A DNA stretch of 64,000 bases from a virus, in IMG/VR virus record IMGVR_UViG_3300035698_029931, positions 1-64,000 of that record, one strand, 5' to 3'. Shown piece by piece: positions 25,357-36,600 of this stretch. The translations under genes were made by a program, and so were the position numbers. Each line of letters begins with the position of its first letter. The first letter of the stretch is position 1. Below the pieces are notes generated by a model. It had not been told where the DNA came from. It was given only the letters and a program-made list of their open reading frames with translations, and ran no database searches.

Positions 25357-27526
25357 ATTAGAAATTGGATTAAATTTCAAATCCGATAGAAAAAGTGTAG
25401 ATTCGATTAAGCGTGAATTGGAACGGGGAATTAAACTACCCAAAGATGTAAAAAGTTTGTTGGATGGCTCATACATTAAAACTATTGAAACATTTGACAG
25501 AAGTCTTTCTCGTATCATAGGCAAACTTCAAAAATTTTCAGGGTTATCTCAAGGGCGTCCCCTTACTTCAGGGGAAGGTTATCGGGTTGGAAGACTTCAA
25601 GAAACCTTAACACAAGAAATGCACGGTAGAAGTAAAGTTGTGCAGGAAATGCAACAAATGTCCGCAGCGAGAACGGTTGGAGGTGGAAGTGGGATTGGCC
25701 AAGTTGCAAGTGCCGCAGCAGGAAGGTTGGGGTTAGGTCGTGTAGCATCATCAATAGCTGGTGGGGCTTCAGCGGCATCGGTTGTTGCTTCGGCTGGTGT
25801 AACCGCAGCAATTGCATATGGATTTAGAGCTTTGGGTGGTTATGGCAAGTGGAAAGAAGCTGCTCCAGCGTACGCAAAATTGTCGGGATTGGGTTATAAT
25901 CCTTCTCCTTCTACAATGTATGGTGCCACACAGTATGGATTTGGATCCGGGAGAACTCGTCAATTAATGACTGGCATTACAACTGGAATGGGTCGTATGG
26001 ATGGAGGGGTTATGACCCAGATAATGAAAGCCAGTAAGGCGTATGGATTAGATCCTCAAATGTTAGGTCAATTCCCAGGTATGTTGACAAAAATGGGTGG
26101 GAATAACATCCAAAAACAACAGGCTGAAATTTTTGCTGCTGCATTTAATACAAAACTTGAGAGGGGTAGGATTGGAGAATACCTTGAGGCCACTGCTTCA
26201 ACAATGCAACAAATTTCTCAATCTGCTCCAGGGGCAAGTGCATCTTCTATTTCTGGAATGATGTCGACTTTAAGTAGGGGTGGAGGGGTTCTGACGCCTG
26301 GTGTGGCAGGTGGAATGGCATCGGGGTTGAATGAATTGTTAAGAAATCCACAAGGTGGATTAGGTATGTTGATGATGGGTGCCACTAGTGATGTGTTGAA
26401 GAAGGGTGGTTATAGTGGTGCAATGTATGAGGGTATGTACAGGATGTCAAGGGAAAGTATGTTTTTACCTACGCCTGGAGAATTGCCGGGAAAATTTCCA
26501 ATCACCCATATGATGGGTAAACAAGGACCGATGACTGAGTTGTCTCGTGCATTTCATTCTGGCGGAGGCACGATGGGGTTGTTGGGGTCTTTTCGTAAAC
26601 AACTTGAAGGGTTGGGTGGTGGAGGTGCTGCTGATATTTTACTTTCAAGAGCTCCTGGATTTAAGTCTGCGAATGCGGCAAGAGAGTTTTTATCTAAGGT
26701 GGAATTTGCTGAAATGATGGGTGACACTAAGGGGTTGAAGGGGTTGAGTCGTGAATATGAGCTAAATACAGAAAAAAACCTCATAGATATAAATAAAACT
26801 TTAGCTGGAAAAGAGGGTGTTTTAGGTGCATTGGACGAGTTAAATAAGGAAATTGTTGGAAAAAGCGTTGGTCAAGCAACTTTAGATATGAGGCAAACTC
26901 TTTTGAATCTTGAAAAAGGTTTTACCCCGTTGTTTTCTGTTATTTCCAAATTTACAGGTCCAGGAATAGCTCCATCAGGTTGGGATAAAATGGTGGATAA
27001 AATTAGAAATAAAACAGGTCTTTATCCAAAAAAAACAGGTGAATCATTTGGAGGATCTGTACCATCAACGGTTGATGAAATCTCAGGTGGGGGAGGGTTT
27101 TTGGGGAGTGGTCTGGTTGATGTTAAAAATGCGTGGGGAACAAGAAAAAATATTCATACATCAGATCTTGGCGGTATAGGTTGGAATGTCCCTTCTGGTA
27201 CAGATTTGAGGTACAACATTCCATCCAAAGTGACTGGCGTTGGAGAAGGAAGTGTCACTGTAACAGGTCCGTATGGGTTTAAAGTTACTACAAAAAATCT
27301 ACCTAAAATATACGCAAAGAAGGGTCAAATATTAGGTTCTAATGAATTGTTTGGTGTATCAGGGTCGGTTCCGCCTGTCACTAAAGCTTATGATCCAAAT
27401 GGGCAGTTAATGGATCCCAGGCTTTATAGTAAGTGGGTGGAAATGGTAGGTGAAATGTTTGGTAAAGGTGCAGCACCGTGGCAGGGTAAATTGATAAGTC
27501 CACAAGAGATGTCTTCAGTGAGATAA
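25343..27526 (+). CDS. Tail tape measure protein
   Basis: A 727-residue Gly/Ala/Met-rich protein with a helical N-terminus (DSIKRELERGIKLPKDVKSLL) and a hydrophobic Ala/Gly run at about 110-165 that could insert into the host membrane. A long repetitive helical centre follows (AFNTKLERGRIGEYLEATAS, MMSTLSRGGG). It follows the chaperone pair and precedes hub genes, as tape measures do. At about 1.5 angstrom per residue it would fit a tail of roughly 100 nm. No lysozyme domain is visible. GAGGAAGTG precedes its ATG. Confidence 0.72.
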   Translation: MPKHELEIGLNFKSDRKSVDSIKRELERGIKLPKDVKSLLDGSYIKTIETFDRSLSRIIGKLQKFSGLSQGRPLTSGEGYRVGRLQETLTQEMHGRSKVVQEMQQMSAARTVGGGSGIGQVASAAAGRLGLGRVASSIAGGASAASVVASAGVTAAIAYGFRALGGYGKWKEAAPAYAKLSGLGYNPSPSTMYGATQYGFGSGRTRQLMTGITTGMGRMDGGVMTQIMKASKAYGLDPQMLGQFPGMLTKMGGNNIQKQQAEIFAAAFNTKLERGRIGEYLEATASTMQQISQSAPGASASSISGMMSTLSRGGGVLTPGVAGGMASGLNELLRNPQGGLGMLMMGATSDVLKKGGYSGAMYEGMYRMSRESMFLPTPGELPGKFPITHMMGKQGPMTELSRAFHSGGGTMGLLGSFRKQLEGLGGGGAADILLSRAPGFKSANAAREFLSKVEFAEMMGDTKGLKGLSREYELNTEKNLIDINKTLAGKEGVLGALDELNKEIVGKSVGQATLDMRQTLLNLEKGFTPLFSVISKFTGPGIAPSGWDKMVDKIRNKTGLYPKKTGESFGGSVPSTVDEISGGGGFLGSGLVDVKNAWGTRKNIHTSDLGGIGWNVPSGTDLRYNIPSKVTGVGEGSVTVTGPYGFKVTTKNLPKIYAKKGQILGSNELFGVSGSVPPVTKAYDPNGQLMDPRLYSKWVEMVGEMFGKGAAPWQGKLISPQEMSSVR

Positions 27527-27535
27527 GGGGTAGAA

Positions 27536-29347
27536 ATGCCGATATCTAGAGTTATGCCAAAGATAACTTCTAAGGGTGGATCCCAATCTTATTCGTCAGG
27601 CTGTAAGGTTGAAGTTTATCACTATTGTAAACATCAACCTGATGGTATATCCGATGATGCAGATTTGAAAGATGTCTTAGAATCTAAAGTTTTAACATTT
27701 AACAGTAATTCCGAATGCAACCCAGTTGTAAGTTCTCATTTTGCAAAATCAAATACAGCTGGAGCAGGACAATTCAGTTTCACCCTTTTACCCACTGAGA
27801 ATTGGCAAAGTCAAATTATGCCCGGAGATTGGGTTCTTATTTATTTAACAAACGGTAGAGATACGAATAAAACAAGCACACCAGCTGATAATCGTAAACC
27901 AAGGGTGATAGCTAGTAGTACCAGCCAAATTTCTGAACGTAGAGAACAAACAGATGTAAGGTATCATGGGAGTGAAGAAGAAACTTTTTATTGGACAGAT
28001 GAAGAATACAGTCGATTTCGAACAGAGAGTGCTGGTGTTGGTTGGTCTAGAAACATATTGAATTTAGCTCGAGAATACAATGCCAGAATTAGGGCTAACC
28101 CTGGGAACAATTTAGAGTCGGAGCCTGAAGATATCTGGTCTTTGCGGTGTTTGGGTGTTGTAGATTCGGTGGTCAAAAATACCATTGTCAATCCTGTGAA
28201 TGGTGCTAAAACTATTCGATACATAGTTGGAGGGCAAGATTTTGGCAAGGTGTTTACAAACTATTCTATCATGCTTTATCCTTGGATAGCGAAAGATAAG
28301 ATGCAGGGATTTTATATATGGCAAGTTTTGGAGGCATTAGAAGGAAATGCCGGAGAAATAGTAACCAAAATGATTAAGGGTTTTTTAAGTAAAAAGATTG
28401 ATGAAGTTGCGGGGTGGCCTGGAGGTGCTGGTGCGCTGCAATGGTATATTCCGAATCAATTGGCGCAAAAATTTAAAGTTGGAAGTTCGAAAGATGGGTC
28501 AAAGTTTTATGACATTTTAAACATGAAACATATAGAGTTGGATATGGATGGAAATTATTTCACAGCCAACCCCGACCCGAACACTACATTGTGGAATATG
28601 ATGAAACAGTATTCTAATGATCCGATAAATGAAATGTTTTGTGAAATAGATGAAAAAACATCCAAACCGTCAGTGCATTTAAAACAAATCCCATTTGCTT
28701 TTGCTAATTATGAAGATAAAAATTTAGATCATATAAACAAATTTAAGGATTTAGCTTCTGTTGAAATTAAGGACAATGAAATATTGGGTAGTTCGTTAAC
28801 TTATTCTGGTCATGACGGATACAATTTTTTCTTAATGGCAGGCGTCATTTATGACGACAATGTCACTTCCCCTTATCTATCTGTGAGTACATTGCAACCT
28901 GATTTTCCTTACATCAATAAAACGATGAACAAAAGGTACGGATTGTTACCAATAAGAAATTCTGTTATGTTTATACAAAAAAGTGCAACCAAAACAAACG
29001 ACAGTCTTTTGAAGTCTTGGAATAATTTGTTTAAACATTGGTATCAATACAATAGGTATTTTGAAAAGGGTAGTATGACAATTATGGGTAACCCTGGTAT
29101 CAGATTAGGGAAGCGATTGGATGTGATGATTGAGGGAGCAGATAAGGCGGAAGGGCAACAGCCGGAAAAAAGGTCATACTACATTGAATCTTATGTTGAC
29201 ACTTGGGATTATCCTAATCGGTGGTCTCAAGATGTAACTTTAACGAGAGGTGTTTATTACGATAGATTTGGTCAAGAGAAATTCAACCATGAAACAAAGG
29301 AATCGAGTGAATTGCCAATTGGTCAAACTGTAATTAAAAGAAACTGA
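27536..29347 (+). CDS. Baseplate/tail hub protein
   Basis: A 603-residue protein with mixed beta domains: AGQFSFTLLPTENWQSQIMPGDWVLIYLTNGRD near 80-115 is typical of hub proteins whose barrel forms the tube entrance (gp27/gpD style), here given in its key elements FTLLP, MPGDWV and IYLTNG. The centre contains HIELDMDGNYF and a NDPINEMFCEIDE segment, and the end returns to a barrel (GNPGIRLGKRLDVMIEG). It is encoded between the tape measure and the spike, the usual hub position. Confidence 0.65.
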   Translation: MPISRVMPKITSKGGSQSYSSGCKVEVYHYCKHQPDGISDDADLKDVLESKVLTFNSNSECNPVVSSHFAKSNTAGAGQFSFTLLPTENWQSQIMPGDWVLIYLTNGRDTNKTSTPADNRKPRVIASSTSQISERREQTDVRYHGSEEETFYWTDEEYSRFRTESAGVGWSRNILNLAREYNARIRANPGNNLESEPEDIWSLRCLGVVDSVVKNTIVNPVNGAKTIRYIVGGQDFGKVFTNYSIMLYPWIAKDKMQGFYIWQVLEALEGNAGEIVTKMIKGFLSKKIDEVAGWPGGAGALQWYIPNQLAQKFKVGSSKDGSKFYDILNMKHIELDMDGNYFTANPDPNTTLWNMMKQYSNDPINEMFCEIDEKTSKPSVHLKQIPFAFANYEDKNLDHINKFKDLASVEIKDNEILGSSLTYSGHDGYNFFLMAGVIYDDNVTSPYLSVSTLQPDFPYINKTMNKRYGLLPIRNSVMFIQKSATKTNDSLLKSWNNLFKHWYQYNRYFEKGSMTIMGNPGIRLGKRLDVMIEGADKAEGQQPEKRSYYIESYVDTWDYPNRWSQDVTLTRGVYYDRFGQEKFNHETKESSELPIGQTVIKRN

Positions 29348-29355
29348 GGATAGTT

Positions 29356-30264
29356 ATGCCGCATTTTATGCAAGATGGAACACCGATTAGTGGAAATATT
29401 CATGTGGGGATTCAAAAGGATTCTTATCAAAAACAACGTGAAAATTTTGCTATTTTAAAATGTAGAGTGGATGAGGTGATCTATATTGATGATGCAAGAA
29501 ACTCAACAAAAGGAACATCTAATGAACAAACTGAGTATATATTGACAATCATTGGTGGCCCTGAATTGGGGAATCGAATTTTCAATGCCATCAGTGTAGT
29601 TCCGTTAGGCGGTGTTTATAATAGTGGTGAAATCATACATGACGAATTGATTGAGGGTGACACTTCCGGTGAATTTGAAAAAGAACCCAATAAAACCCAT
29701 GGAGCCATAGTTTTATTGGCTAGGGTGAGTGGACGCAAAGGTAATAATGTTATTGTTGGTTGTTTAAAACATCCAAAATCAATACAGAAAATAAGAAAAG
29801 ATGATGGTAGGAAAATTCTTTATCAATATAATGGATTGGAAATCGCTGTTGATAAAGAAGGCGGAATCACTTTGACAAATATGGGAGGACCAAGAGACAA
29901 AAATGGTGATCCTACAAATACAGAAGCTGAAGGAGCTTCTATTGGTATTGATTCTGATGGAATGATGTCGATGAAAAAAGGAAGTCAAGAAATAAGTATG
30001 GACAATGAGGGGCAAGTCAGTATAAAAGCAGCTGGTGAAAATGAAATGGTAATGACTTCCGATGGTCAAACAGAAATGAAAAGTCAAATTACAAATATAC
30101 AGAGTAAGCAAGCGTTAAACATTAAGAGTCAACTCACCTCCATTGGGCAGGGAGGGACTCCTGGTGCGCGGATTGGGGACATATGTGTTGGAACTGGAAA
30201 TGAAGGTAGACCTGTGATGTCTAAAATTATAAACGGTTCATTTATAACGATGATGGGGAGTTGA
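29356..30264 (+). CDS. Baseplate central spike-like protein
   Basis: A 302-residue protein with an N-terminal OB-like region (FAILKCRVDEVIYID and YILTIIGGPELGN) and a C-terminal series of short strands (LEIAVDKEGGITLTN, IGIDSDGMMSMKKGS, ISMDNEGQVSIKAAG, MVMTSDGQTEMKS) spaced about 16-18 residues apart. This is the repeat of a triple-stranded beta helix. The layout is that of gp5/gpV-type membrane-piercing spikes. The end (QGGTPGARIGDICVG) is like a PAAR-proximal tip. It is encoded behind the hub gene. Confidence 0.68.
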   Translation: MPHFMQDGTPISGNIHVGIQKDSYQKQRENFAILKCRVDEVIYIDDARNSTKGTSNEQTEYILTIIGGPELGNRIFNAISVVPLGGVYNSGEIIHDELIEGDTSGEFEKEPNKTHGAIVLLARVSGRKGNNVIVGCLKHPKSIQKIRKDDGRKILYQYNGLEIAVDKEGGITLTNMGGPRDKNGDPTNTEAEGASIGIDSDGMMSMKKGSQEISMDNEGQVSIKAAGENEMVMTSDGQTEMKSQITNIQSKQALNIKSQLTSIGQGGTPGARIGDICVGTGNEGRPVMSKIINGSFITMMGS

Positions 30265-30265
30265 C

Positions 30266-31762
30266 ATGGCTGTAGTTTTAACTCCAGATATGAGAAAAGC
30301 AGTTTCCAGGAGGTTGGTGAAACTTCCTGGAGAAATAGTTGCATTGACAAATACATCAGACAATCTTGATGATGCAGGAACTGCGTATGGGAAGGTTGAT
30401 GAATCTAACTCTGAATTTCTTCAAAATTGGTTGAATATTGCGAATATGTATTTGGATGAAAAACAAAATATCAATGGTGAAGAATATGACACGTACAATC
30501 AAGGGGTAGGAGATGATTTTGATATTGATCGAGTTTTCATCACCAATCCCACGTTAAATGTATTCTTTCCAGTCAGTCATGCTACGTTATCTGACAATTA
30601 TTTTCTTAATCCTCAAATAAATATTTACACAAATAGTGCTGCTAATGGAGTGATATCGGCAACTTATGAGTCTAGGGTTTCAAAAGATTATGAAATGTTG
30701 GCTCTTACTTTATTGACAGGGTTGACAGGGGGAGTCAATACAACTGTAGCTGTAACGTATAGCGGTGGTAACACTCTACAAGTTGCTAATGGTGCGGGAA
30801 CTTCGAATGATTCTTGTGTTATTGTAGATGGAGATAACGGAGCTGTGGTTCCTTCTCAATATCTTTTTTATATTGCTTCTGGGGGAGGAACGAACACCTT
30901 AACAGGTTGGGCTATTTCTGGTGGCCCTGGTAATGTAGTTCCCGCAGGTTCTCAAGTGGTTGTTGGTGGTGGAGTGGTGTGGAGTGATGCAGCAAGAGAC
31001 AGCTTGTCCGGTGCCGCACCTTTTGTGATACTTTCAAATAATATTGTTACTTATATGAATAATACAGCAATTTGGAGTGGTCATTTAACCGCTGAAGATG
31101 TAGCGTTAACAGCCAATGATGATGCAAGAGCACCACAGCAAGCTCAGAATACAGCGGCATTAGCAGCTATACCCATTATTGAAGCAGCGACCACCACTTG
31201 GTTGACATTTCCGGTTTCAGATGTGGGTGGTAATAGTAGATATAATGATCCAGCTTTAACAGCGTTTCAAACTCCGGTGGATGTTCGTTCAGCTTTTGTA
31301 GTTACGAGGTTGGCACAAATTGTAGTTGCGTTAGGTGCGGTTGCTTATATCGGAGGTGGTCCAACATTTACAGCAACTGGAGCTGCAGGGAATAAGTATC
31401 GTTGGGCAGATAGACGTTGTAACAAAAATTATGGATCGTTATCTCAAGAAGATAATGCAGAATCAACGAAAGAGATAATAGATGAACAAAAACAAAATTC
31501 AGAAGATTTATTGATTGATTATGAAGCTGTAATGACAGCGGCAGCCTTAAATGTAGAACCTACCGGGAGTAAAACGGTTTATATAACGGATGTATCAGGT
31601 TTTAGTGTAGGGGATTCGATTTATGCAATTGATGAATTAAATCTAGAATTGAATGGTTTTGTTACAGGGGTTTACGTAGATATAAATAGGATGGATTTAA
31701 GTTTTGATTTTCCATCCACATACACTTTGGATTATTTGGCGCGTGTGTATAAATTATTGTAG
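30266..31762 (+). CDS. Baseplate/tail-associated hypothetical protein
   Basis: A 498-residue protein with a helical N-terminus (VLTPDMRKAVSRRLVKLPGE), a low-complexity Gly/Thr/Ala-rich beta region in the middle (about 130-235), and a C-terminal beta domain. No family is recognised. It starts one base after the spike stop with GGGAG as ribosome site, so it is translated together with the baseplate genes. A baseplate or short appendage role is likely from context. Confidence 0.5.
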   Translation: MAVVLTPDMRKAVSRRLVKLPGEIVALTNTSDNLDDAGTAYGKVDESNSEFLQNWLNIANMYLDEKQNINGEEYDTYNQGVGDDFDIDRVFITNPTLNVFFPVSHATLSDNYFLNPQINIYTNSAANGVISATYESRVSKDYEMLALTLLTGLTGGVNTTVAVTYSGGNTLQVANGAGTSNDSCVIVDGDNGAVVPSQYLFYIASGGGTNTLTGWAISGGPGNVVPAGSQVVVGGGVVWSDAARDSLSGAAPFVILSNNIVTYMNNTAIWSGHLTAEDVALTANDDARAPQQAQNTAALAAIPIIEAATTTWLTFPVSDVGGNSRYNDPALTAFQTPVDVRSAFVVTRLAQIVVALGAVAYIGGGPTFTATGAAGNKYRWADRRCNKNYGSLSQEDNAESTKEIIDEQKQNSEDLLIDYEAVMTAAALNVEPTGSKTVYITDVSGFSVGDSIYAIDELNLELNGFVTGVYVDINRMDLSFDFPSTYTLDYLARVYKLL

Positions 31763-31794
31763 GGTTTTCAAGTATAGTAATGCAGAGGTTTTAA

Positions 31795-33663
31795 ATGGGA
31801 ATATCTACTTTTATATCGGAAGGTGAAGATTTAATCTTAAATCAAGGTGCGAATATATTTACTACACCATTGATTCAAGGGGGTTCTGTTGTTCAAAATG
31901 CTGGTTATATAACCAAAGGCGTTGAATATGCTCTCAATAGAATTAAAACAAGTAATTGGAGATTTGATTTAGGATACGGTTTTTCGGTGGAAGGGGATCC
32001 GTCTAACAAATTTGCGAATCTTAAACTTCAAATAAATCCCAGCGAATTGAGACAATCTGAAAACTTTGCAATAACTGTTACGCCTTGTCAAACTGGAGTG
32101 ATTACAGAGCATCAAGGGTTTGTAATTAAAAATTTGACTATTTCGGGTACGACTGGAATGAGACCGATGGGGGCTGTTAGAACTGGTTACGCTGAGTTTA
32201 TGAGATTGAGGAATTATCTTAGGAGTTATGCAGAGTGTAAAAAAAATCCAAACTATAAAGATTTAAAACTTATTTTTCGCAACAAAAAAGATAATGAATA
32301 TTGGTATGTAGAACCAACTGGCCCTGGAGTTGATTTAAGAAGAACACAGGATAGACCGTTTTTATATGATTATACAATTTCATTGATTATAGTGGGTTGG
32401 GCGGAGGCATATCCTCGTAGGGGTGGAGTTTATGGTCAAATTTTAGATAACATAACTCTTGTTGAGAATATTGTCGATGAGGTTGGTGATAGAATAGAGA
32501 ATGCTGCGGCTATCATTCATGACAGTGCCGATCTATTGAATAGAATTAGTCGTCAAGTGGCAATCACTTTAACAATTCCACTCAATAAAGTAAGTGCAGC
32601 TTTACAAGCAATGAGATATGCAAAAACAACAGTGTCAGCCCTTCCGAGATCTTTTTATGAGGAACTTAAGAGGTCCGCTGCTGATGTGAGAGATAATTTT
32701 ATTGATTTGGTTGGATTGGGGGATTCTAGATACAATACAACATTTGGTAGAACGCCACTTTCTGCACAAAAAAGTTTTATATTATCTGATGTTAAAACTT
32801 TAGAAGCTGTTAGCAGTATAGTGACTGGTATGGATAGGGTTTTAGCTTCTGATGTTATTTTTAGCCCAGAATCAGGATCTGGAGTTTTGAGTGGAACATC
32901 GGACAATTTAGAAAGTGCAATTGAAATTAACAGCAGTGCAGTTCAAGCTACCAGAACTGCTTCTGCCCCATCTTTGAAAGCTGCATTTAAAAATGCGCTT
33001 GATTTTGTGTTACCGCAAAGCGTTAAGGAAGAGGTTATTCAGTATAATGATACACTTGAAAAAATTGCATATCGAGTTATGGCAGATACGACATTGTGGT
33101 ATCAAATAGTTCTTCTTAACAATCTTGATCCACCTTATATTTCAGAAGATCCTATTGTGGGTAAAAACACTTTGTCATATGGGCAAACAATTTTGATTCC
33201 TCAATATGGTACACCTGATAAAATGGCTGTATTACAAAAAGGTGATACTGAAATTACTAAGGATTTATCAATTTTTGAAAAAAATCTTGGAGTTGATTTG
33301 CAATTAACGAATGAGAATGATATTGCCGTTAATTTAGCAGCTCAAGATTTTGAACTTATAGCTGGTGTAGAAAATGCTGCCCAAGCTGTTAATATTAAAT
33401 TAGGGATGGAGCCAGGTGCTTTAATGTATCATCCTGAAATTGGAATTGATATGCAAATTGGTCAAAAGATGGTTTATACTGCAGAAGAAATAACGGAAAT
33501 GATAGAATCCACAATTGTTGCAGATAATAGATTTGCTTCTGTTGATTCAATCCATGTTGAACGTGAGGGCAACACTTTAAGGCTCAAATTGAAAGTTTCG
33601 CTTATGCATTCAAGCAAACCTGTGCCCTTACAACTAATTTTAAGGAGTGGGGAAAATGGCTGA
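31795..33663 (+). CDS. Baseplate wedge protein with LysM and gp25-like C-terminus
   Basis: A 622-residue protein. The first 200 residues look like a tail-tube-interacting domain (FAITVTPCQTGVITEHQGFV). A LysM-like module follows at about 415-480 (YNDTLEKIAYRVMADTTLWYQIV, with SYGQTILIPQ as its end). The last 110 residues carry GALMYHPEIGIDMQIGQK and YTAEEITEMIESTI, the pattern of gp25/GpW-type wedge subunits. LysM proteins of this kind join hub and wedge in T4 and contractile injection machines. A candidate TATAGT box lies upstream at 31773. Confidence 0.65.
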   Translation: MGISTFISEGEDLILNQGANIFTTPLIQGGSVVQNAGYITKGVEYALNRIKTSNWRFDLGYGFSVEGDPSNKFANLKLQINPSELRQSENFAITVTPCQTGVITEHQGFVIKNLTISGTTGMRPMGAVRTGYAEFMRLRNYLRSYAECKKNPNYKDLKLIFRNKKDNEYWYVEPTGPGVDLRRTQDRPFLYDYTISLIIVGWAEAYPRRGGVYGQILDNITLVENIVDEVGDRIENAAAIIHDSADLLNRISRQVAITLTIPLNKVSAALQAMRYAKTTVSALPRSFYEELKRSAADVRDNFIDLVGLGDSRYNTTFGRTPLSAQKSFILSDVKTLEAVSSIVTGMDRVLASDVIFSPESGSGVLSGTSDNLESAIEINSSAVQATRTASAPSLKAAFKNALDFVLPQSVKEEVIQYNDTLEKIAYRVMADTTLWYQIVLLNNLDPPYISEDPIVGKNTLSYGQTILIPQYGTPDKMAVLQKGDTEITKDLSIFEKNLGVDLQLTNENDIAVNLAAQDFELIAGVENAAQAVNIKLGMEPGALMYHPEIGIDMQIGQKMVYTAEEITEMIESTIVADNRFASVDSIHVEREGNTLRLKLKVSLMHSSKPVPLQLILRSGENG

Positions 33664-36600
33664 ATTTACTTTAAAATCTTTTCAACAAATTTTATCTGAT
33701 ATGATCGCAACTGTGGGGGCAAACTCTGCATTGACAGATATCTCAGCTGGTTCTGCAGTCATTACCATGCTGGAAGCTGCTTCAACAGAAGATGCGAATT
33801 CTTATATTCAAATGCTGAATATTATTCGATCTTATAATTTAGATACAGTTGTTGGGATAGATTTAGATGATCGAGCTTACGAATATGGATTGACAAGGAT
33901 CGGAAGCAACCCTGCGAACGGGTATGTAACTCTAAGTGATTCTGCGTTTAGTAAAGTTTCTACGGTTATTTATCCAGGGTTGCCAGGGCCAAGTGCAGGA
34001 AATACAACTGTCAACATCGTAGATTCCACCAGTTTCCCAGCAATTGGAGGGTCAGTTATTGTTGGAAGGGGAACCAACAACGTAGAAACAGTTCCTTATG
34101 GTTCTATAACTAATATGGGAACTTACTATCGTTTAAATTTGACGTTAGCTTTAACAAAAGATCATGGTACTGATGAAACCATTATTTTTGCACAAGGTGG
34201 CGATCGAGTTGTTCCCGCAGGTAGTGTAGTTTATGTTCCTGAATCTGATTTGATCTCTCAAATAAATTTTATTTTGCAAGCTGATCAAACGATTTTAGAT
34301 GGTGAAGTTTCTATTTTAAATTCTACAGTTATTTGTAGTCAATCAGGCACTGTGGGTAATGTGAATATCGGTGCAATAAGATTCTACTCAACTTTACCGT
34401 TTACTACAGCAGAGGTTACTAATCCCTATTCTTTTTCTACAGGTCGAGATGTGGAAACTGATGAACAATTAAGGGATAGGATTCGTGCCACCATACAAAG
34501 TTTAAGTCGTGGAACAGAGAAGTCGGTTTTAACAGCAGCAGTGCAGGTGACTTCATCTTATCAAAATAATAAAGTTGTATCAGCATCCTTTGTGGAAGCT
34601 ACGACTTTAAATGAATTGAATTTTCTTTATATTGATGATGGTGTGGCACTTGAACCGTGGTTTGTAGCGGAACCTTATCAATTGTTGATGGAGTATGCAG
34701 CTGGTGGAGAAAAGTTTTTACAGCTTGATAATTCAAAAACACCGTTGACAAAAGGAAGTCTTGTAACTCAGAACAGTGAACCGTTTGGAATTATAGCTGG
34801 TCAAACACTGATCATTAGGGTTGGGGGTATTGAAGAAACCACTGTGACTTTTGGTGGAGCAGACATGTTTGCAGTACCAGGGTCTGCAACAGCGGAAGAA
34901 GTGATAAGGGTTCTTAATGATGAAGTATCGTTCATAGAAGCCAGAACGTCCGGCAATAGAACAAAAGTTGTTATTGAAGCACTAGCTAACACTAACGAGG
35001 AAATTCAAGTTGTGGGAGGCACTGCGAACGTTGCACTGGGTTTTAAAGAGGGCGTAGATGTTTACACTTTGAAACTTTACAAAAATGATATTTTGCTAAG
35101 TAAGGATGGATGGAATGCCTATGTTATTTCTCAAAGTGGTCAACCCTTTGCGATTGTTCCTGCGACCACTTTGACCCTAAAGATTGATGACAAGCCAACG
35201 GTGCAAACGATAACATTCGGTACAGAAACTACAGCAGCAGAAGTTGCTGCATTGATAAACACACAGATAACAGGTGCGCGAGCGTATACAATTCAAATTG
35301 GAAGTTCGGTGAGAGTTGTGATAGTATCCACTAATCCTTATCCAGGACAATCGGCAGTTGAAGTCACTGGTGGAGCTGCTAATGCTATATTGAATTTTTC
35401 CACTACAATCGTGTATGGAGCAGCAAAGGATTATTCTTTAAATAAATACAATGGACAAATTGAATTAGAAGATGTTCTTGTGGCTGGCGATGAAGTGGTT
35501 GCAGGTTCTCCGTACACGAGGGCATTTGAAGAGTCTATCTCAGCTCAAAATTATTCTGTGGTTATTGGTCAATTATTGATTTTACAGGTGGATGATATTG
35601 TGGATAGTTCAGTCACCACTCAGATTAATGTAACTGACTTTATTGATGTCAGTTTAGCTGCAACATATGTTGATGATCATTTTGAAGACTTGTATGTTCG
35701 ATTTAAAAGCACAACGACAACAGTAGCACTTCAAGGTGTTTATCGACAAATATCAGCTTATAATGGTACAACAGGTCAATTCACCACAGCTGCATTCCCT
35801 GCGATACCTCAAGTTGCAGATGTTTATGAGGTGGTTCAAATAGCCACAGCGACAGCGACAGCTTCTTTAGATTGCGATGGTGTTAACACCATGTTTGAAC
35901 CTTTACTTAGGGGAGTGAGTTTTTATGGTAAAACCAAGAATCTTGACACTTTTTTGAGAGTGCAATCGAATAGTCAAGATGAATCTGGAAGAATACGCAT
36001 TCATTCCGCCACTACAGTTGTGGGCTTGGATCTTCCTACAGGAGTCACAAACTCAGCGCAAGAGAGTAATTACGGTTTTGTGGAAAGTGGAAATGAACAG
36101 GATTTTACATTTGGTGTTGGTCAATTTATCATTTTTGTTTTTGACAATGATTTAACTTATAAAACTGTAACAGTTAATATAGATTACGACAGTATTGTTA
36201 CTGCTGGGGTTGGTGCCAGTGATTTTAGGGCTGCAAGTTTGATAACCTATTTCACACAGCAAGACTTCTTTGTGGGATGTAGAGTCAGATTTAAATTTAA
36301 TACAACTACAGCAGCTTTAAGAAATCAAATTGGGACAATAACAGCTTATGATGAAACTAACGGTCAAATAACAGTTGCCGCACCACTTCCAGCTGCACCT
36401 GTTATTGGGGATACTTTTGAGATTATTCCAACAACAACACGCAATGTGGTTGATCTTTTTAATCATAGAACTTTTACAAATTTAGGGGTTTATTGCGATA
36501 TTGAAGCAAGCTATGACGGGACGAAAGTTCAACTTACAACAAAAACCGAAGGAACTCTAGGTGCTGTTAGATGTGCAGGTGGTAATGCAAATGATTTTAG

